NCBI GenBank assembly: GCA_000751295.2
Contig: CCMO02000001.1
Coordinates: 2,715,501-2,779,500 of the forward strand
Reading direction: 5' to 3'
Source: a bacterium YEK0313
Lineage (GTDB): Bacteria > Pseudomonadota > Alphaproteobacteria > Rhizobiales > Phreatobacteraceae
DNA: 64,000 nucleotides
In this document: one piece after another, positions 62,229-64,000 of the stretch
Layout: each line of letters begins with the position of its first letter
How positions within the stretch are numbered: the first letter of the stretch is position 1
Notes under the pieces: model-generated
What the model saw: the letters and a program-made list of their open reading frames with translations, nothing else
Told to the model about the DNA's origin: nothing
The model's database searches: none
Position numbers and translations under genes: made by a program

Positions 62229-63440
62229 ATGACCTTGTCGAGCTCGGACCTGATCGCCACGGAACTGCGGCTCGGAGCCCACAACTACCAGCCGCTCGAC
62301 GTTGTGCTGGCACGCGGCGAGGGGGTCTATGTCTACGATGTCGACGGCCGGCGCTATCTCGACTGCCTGTCGGCCTATTCCGCGGTCAACCAGGGCCATT
62401 GCCACCCGAAGATCCTCGCCGCCATGGTCGAGCAGGCCCAGCGGCTGACGCTGACGTCGCGGGCGTTCCGCAACGATCAACTCGCCCTGTTCTACGAGGA
62501 GCTCGCGGCGCTCACCGGCTCGCACAAGATCCTGCCGATGAACAGCGGCGCGGAGGCGGTCGAGACGGCGATCAAGGCGGTGCGCAAATGGGGCTACGAG
62601 GTCAAGGGCGTGCCCGCCGGCGCCGCCGAGATCATCGTCTGCGCCAACAATTTCCACGGGCGGACGATCGGCATCGTCGGCTTCTCGACGGATCCGACCG
62701 CGCATGGCGGCTTCGGACCGTTCGCGCCGGGCTTCCGGATCATCCCCTTCGGCGATGCCGGGGCCCTCGAGCGGGCGATCGGCCCGAACACGGTCGGGTT
62801 CCTGGTCGAGCCGATCCAGGGCGAGGCCGGCGTGATCATTCCGCCGGCGGGCTATTTCGCCCGCGTGCGCGAGCTCTGCACGGCGCACAATGTCGTGCTG
62901 ATCCTCGACGAGATCCAGACCGGGCTCGGCCGCACCGGCCGGCTGCTCGCCGAGCAGCACGAGGGCATCGAGGCCGACGTGACGCTGATCGGCAAGGCGC
63001 TGTCGGGCGGCTTCTATCCTGTCTCGGCGGTGCTCTCCAATTCGGAGGTTCTGGGCGTGCTGAAGCCCGGCCAGCACGGCTCGACCTTCGGCGGCAATCC
63101 GCTTGCCTGCGCGGTGGCACGGGCCGCCGTCCGCGTGCTCACCGAGGAGGGCATGATCGACAATGCCGCAGCCCAGGGCGTCTATATGCAGGCGGAGCTT
63201 GCGGCGATCCGTTCCAACGTCGTCCGCGAGGTGCGCGGCCGGGGGCTGATGCTGGCGGTCGAACTGCACCCGGAAGCGGGCGGTGCGCATCGCTTCTGCG
63301 ACCTGCTCAAGGAACGGGGCGTCCTCGCCAAGGATACCCACCGCGACACGATCCGCATTGCCCCGCCGCTGATCATCACCCGCGACCAGGCCGACTGGGC
63401 GCTGGAGCAGTTCGCCGCCGTGCTGACGACCGCCGGCTGA
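62229..63440 (+). CDS. rocD: Ornithine--oxo-acid aminotransferase
   Basis: Class III PLP aminotransferase of 403 aa converting ornithine and 2-oxoglutarate to glutamate semialdehyde and glutamate. Motifs: YLDCLSAYSAVNQGHCHPKI (about residues 38-57), MNSGAEAVETAIKAVRKWGY, NFHGRTIGIVGFSTDP, EPIQGEAGVIIPPAGYF, LDEIQTGLGRTG and the PLP lysine in LIGKALSGGFYPVSAV. All match ornithine rather than acetylornithine aminotransferases, with the NQGH motif typical of RocD. It is monocistronic here, with the arginase partner 6.2 kb upstream on the same strand. Confidence 0.95.
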   Translation: MTLSSSDLIATELRLGAHNYQPLDVVLARGEGVYVYDVDGRRYLDCLSAYSAVNQGHCHPKILAAMVEQAQRLTLTSRAFRNDQLALFYEELAALTGSHKILPMNSGAEAVETAIKAVRKWGYEVKGVPAGAAEIIVCANNFHGRTIGIVGFSTDPTAHGGFGPFAPGFRIIPFGDAGALERAIGPNTVGFLVEPIQGEAGVIIPPAGYFARVRELCTAHNVVLILDEIQTGLGRTGRLLAEQHEGIEADVTLIGKALSGGFYPVSAVLSNSEVLGVLKPGQHGSTFGGNPLACAVARAAVRVLTEEGMIDNAAAQGVYMQAELAAIRSNVVREVRGRGLMLAVELHPEAGGAHRFCDLLKERGVLAKDTHRDTIRIAPPLIITRDQADWALEQFAAVLTTAG

Positions 63441-63453
63441 CGGCGCCGCCCGG

Positions 63454-63834
63454 TCAGGGCGAGGGGCCGGCGAGGAAGGCCGCGAGCGCGGCGCGATCCT
63501 CCGCGCCGGCAAGGCCGGGCGGGCTCATCCAGGTGCCGGGAAACATCGCCTCGGGGTCGACGAGGAAGGTTTCGAGCCGGTCCCTGTCCCAGCGCAGGCC
63601 CGCCGCGCGTGCCGCCTTCAGCGCCGGCGAATAGTCGAAGCCCGGGTCGGAGCCGACCAGACGGCCGCCGAGCCCGGCAAGGTTCGGACCGGCCATTCCG
63701 GCTGCGCCGGTCGCGCGGCTGTGGCAGGCGCTGCAGGCTTCGAACAGCGCGGCGCCGCGGCCCGGCTCCTGCGCCACGGCGGGTACAGGGACGGCGAAGC
63801 CGGCGAGCGCCAGGGCAAGAGCCGCTCGGATCAT
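63454..63834 (-). CDS. Periplasmic c-type cytochrome (class I)
   Basis: Protein of 126 aa with a signal peptide (MIRAALALALAGFAVPVPAV, cleaved before QEPG), a single heme motif CSACHS near residue 35 and a likely axial Met in FPGTWMSPPG. The short GPNLAGLGGRLVG segment is typical of small soluble cytochromes c. It starts 3 bases after the stop of the truncated Vgb-like gene on the same strand, so the two form an operon. It could also accept electrons from the nearby IorAB enzyme, but nothing in the sequence proves this. Confidence 0.9.
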   Translation of the reverse strand: MIRAALALALAGFAVPVPAVAQEPGRGAALFEACSACHSRATGAAGMAGPNLAGLGGRLVGSDPGFDYSPALKAARAAGLRWDRDRLETFLVDPEAMFPGTWMSPPGLAGAEDRAALAAFLAGPSP

Positions 63835-63837
63835 GTA

Positions 63838-64000
63838 CTAAGCGGCCGTCCTGGTCTGGATCCGCACCAGCCGGCTCTGCCCGGATTCGCCACCCCAGGC
63901 TTCGCCCGGCCGGCCGTCCATCTGGCGCACATTGGCGCCGGGCCGGTCGCTCGGGAAGCTGACGAAGGTTTCGGTCGCGGGATCGAAGCGGACGATGGCA
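63838..64000 (-). CDS. C-terminal end of a Vgb (virginiamycin B lyase)-like beta-propeller (truncated by window edge)
   Basis: Only the last 54 codons are present, ending in TAG at 63840-63838. The segment IVRFDPATETFVSFP is a typical propeller-blade repeat of the streptogramin-lyase-like family, followed by NVRQMDGRPGEAWGGESG and a short basic end. Such proteins are often encoded next to small cytochromes c, as here, and most are not known to act on antibiotics. Family assignment rests on one blade. Confidence 0.6.
   Translation of the reverse strand, partial: AIVRFDPATETFVSFPSDRPGANVRQMDGRPGEAWGGESGQSRLVRIQTRTAA

Noticed and set aside
1..64000. CRISPR arrays, tRNA or rRNA genes, insertion sequences and attachment sites
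   Set aside because: No regularly spaced repeats, cloverleaf sequences, rRNA segments, transposase motifs or flanking direct repeats were noticed anywhere in the window.

Overview
This is a 64 kb chromosomal window with high GC and dense coding. The genes point to an alphaproteobacterium, most likely of the order Hyphomicrobiales (Rhizobiales): an RNase E with a large acidic insertion in its S1 domain, a B12-dependent ribonucleotide reductase, a PrtD/HlyD-type secretion pair, and ATGA stop/start coupling nearly everywhere. No rRNA, tRNA, CRISPR array or insertion sequence was recognised.

Layout. (1) 1-9337: surface polysaccharide genes. A tightly coupled minus-strand operon holds a nucleotidyltransferase, an aminotransferase, an initiating phosphoglycosyltransferase, a LegB-like 4,6-dehydratase, an unknown beta-propeller and a truncated Wza/GumB-type export protein. 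Divergent to it are a LuxR-type regulator, UDP-glucose dehydrogenase and a UDP-glucuronate-epimerase-like gene. (2) 9366-14133: a type I secretion adaptor and ABC exporter, with an upstream gene for a glycoside-hydrolase-like protein that is a plausible secreted substrate. (3) 14491-22125: a seven-gene plus-strand cluster of PrmC-like methyltransferase, thioesterase, NAD-synthase-like amide ligase, asparagine-synthase-like amidotransferase, acyl-AMP ligase, free-standing acyl carrier protein and SAM methyltransferase. Its product is unknown, and it is the best candidate here for an undescribed system. (4) 22220-35167: a catabolic locus. A nine-gene minus-strand operon (ThDP enzyme, Liv-type ABC importer, three dehydrogenases) faces a GntR regulator, a second ThDP enzyme and an SMP-30 lactonase. 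(5) 35577-39508: an OmpR-type two-component system, a lipoprotein and a small membrane protein. (6) 40114-53331: housekeeping and cell-wall genes nrdJ, rne, an L,D-transpeptidase, an amidase and PBP1A. (7) 53471-64000: a nucleobase permease, then arginase and ornithine aminotransferase separated by a chromate-resistance set (chrB, chrA and a ChrB-C paralogue) and an iorAB-type molybdenum hydroxylase, ending with a cytochrome c and a truncated Vgb-like propeller.

Three genes deserve care. The C-terminal tail of rne and the N-terminus of iorB are each broken by single-base indels in GC-rich runs: conserved sequence continues in another frame. The lipoprotein at 37835 has no ordinary start near its lipobox. 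An 18-bp element of the form CTAC-N10-GTAG occurs both before the LuxR gene and in the divergent promoter region of blocks 2 and 3, which hints that regions 1-3 share a regulator.
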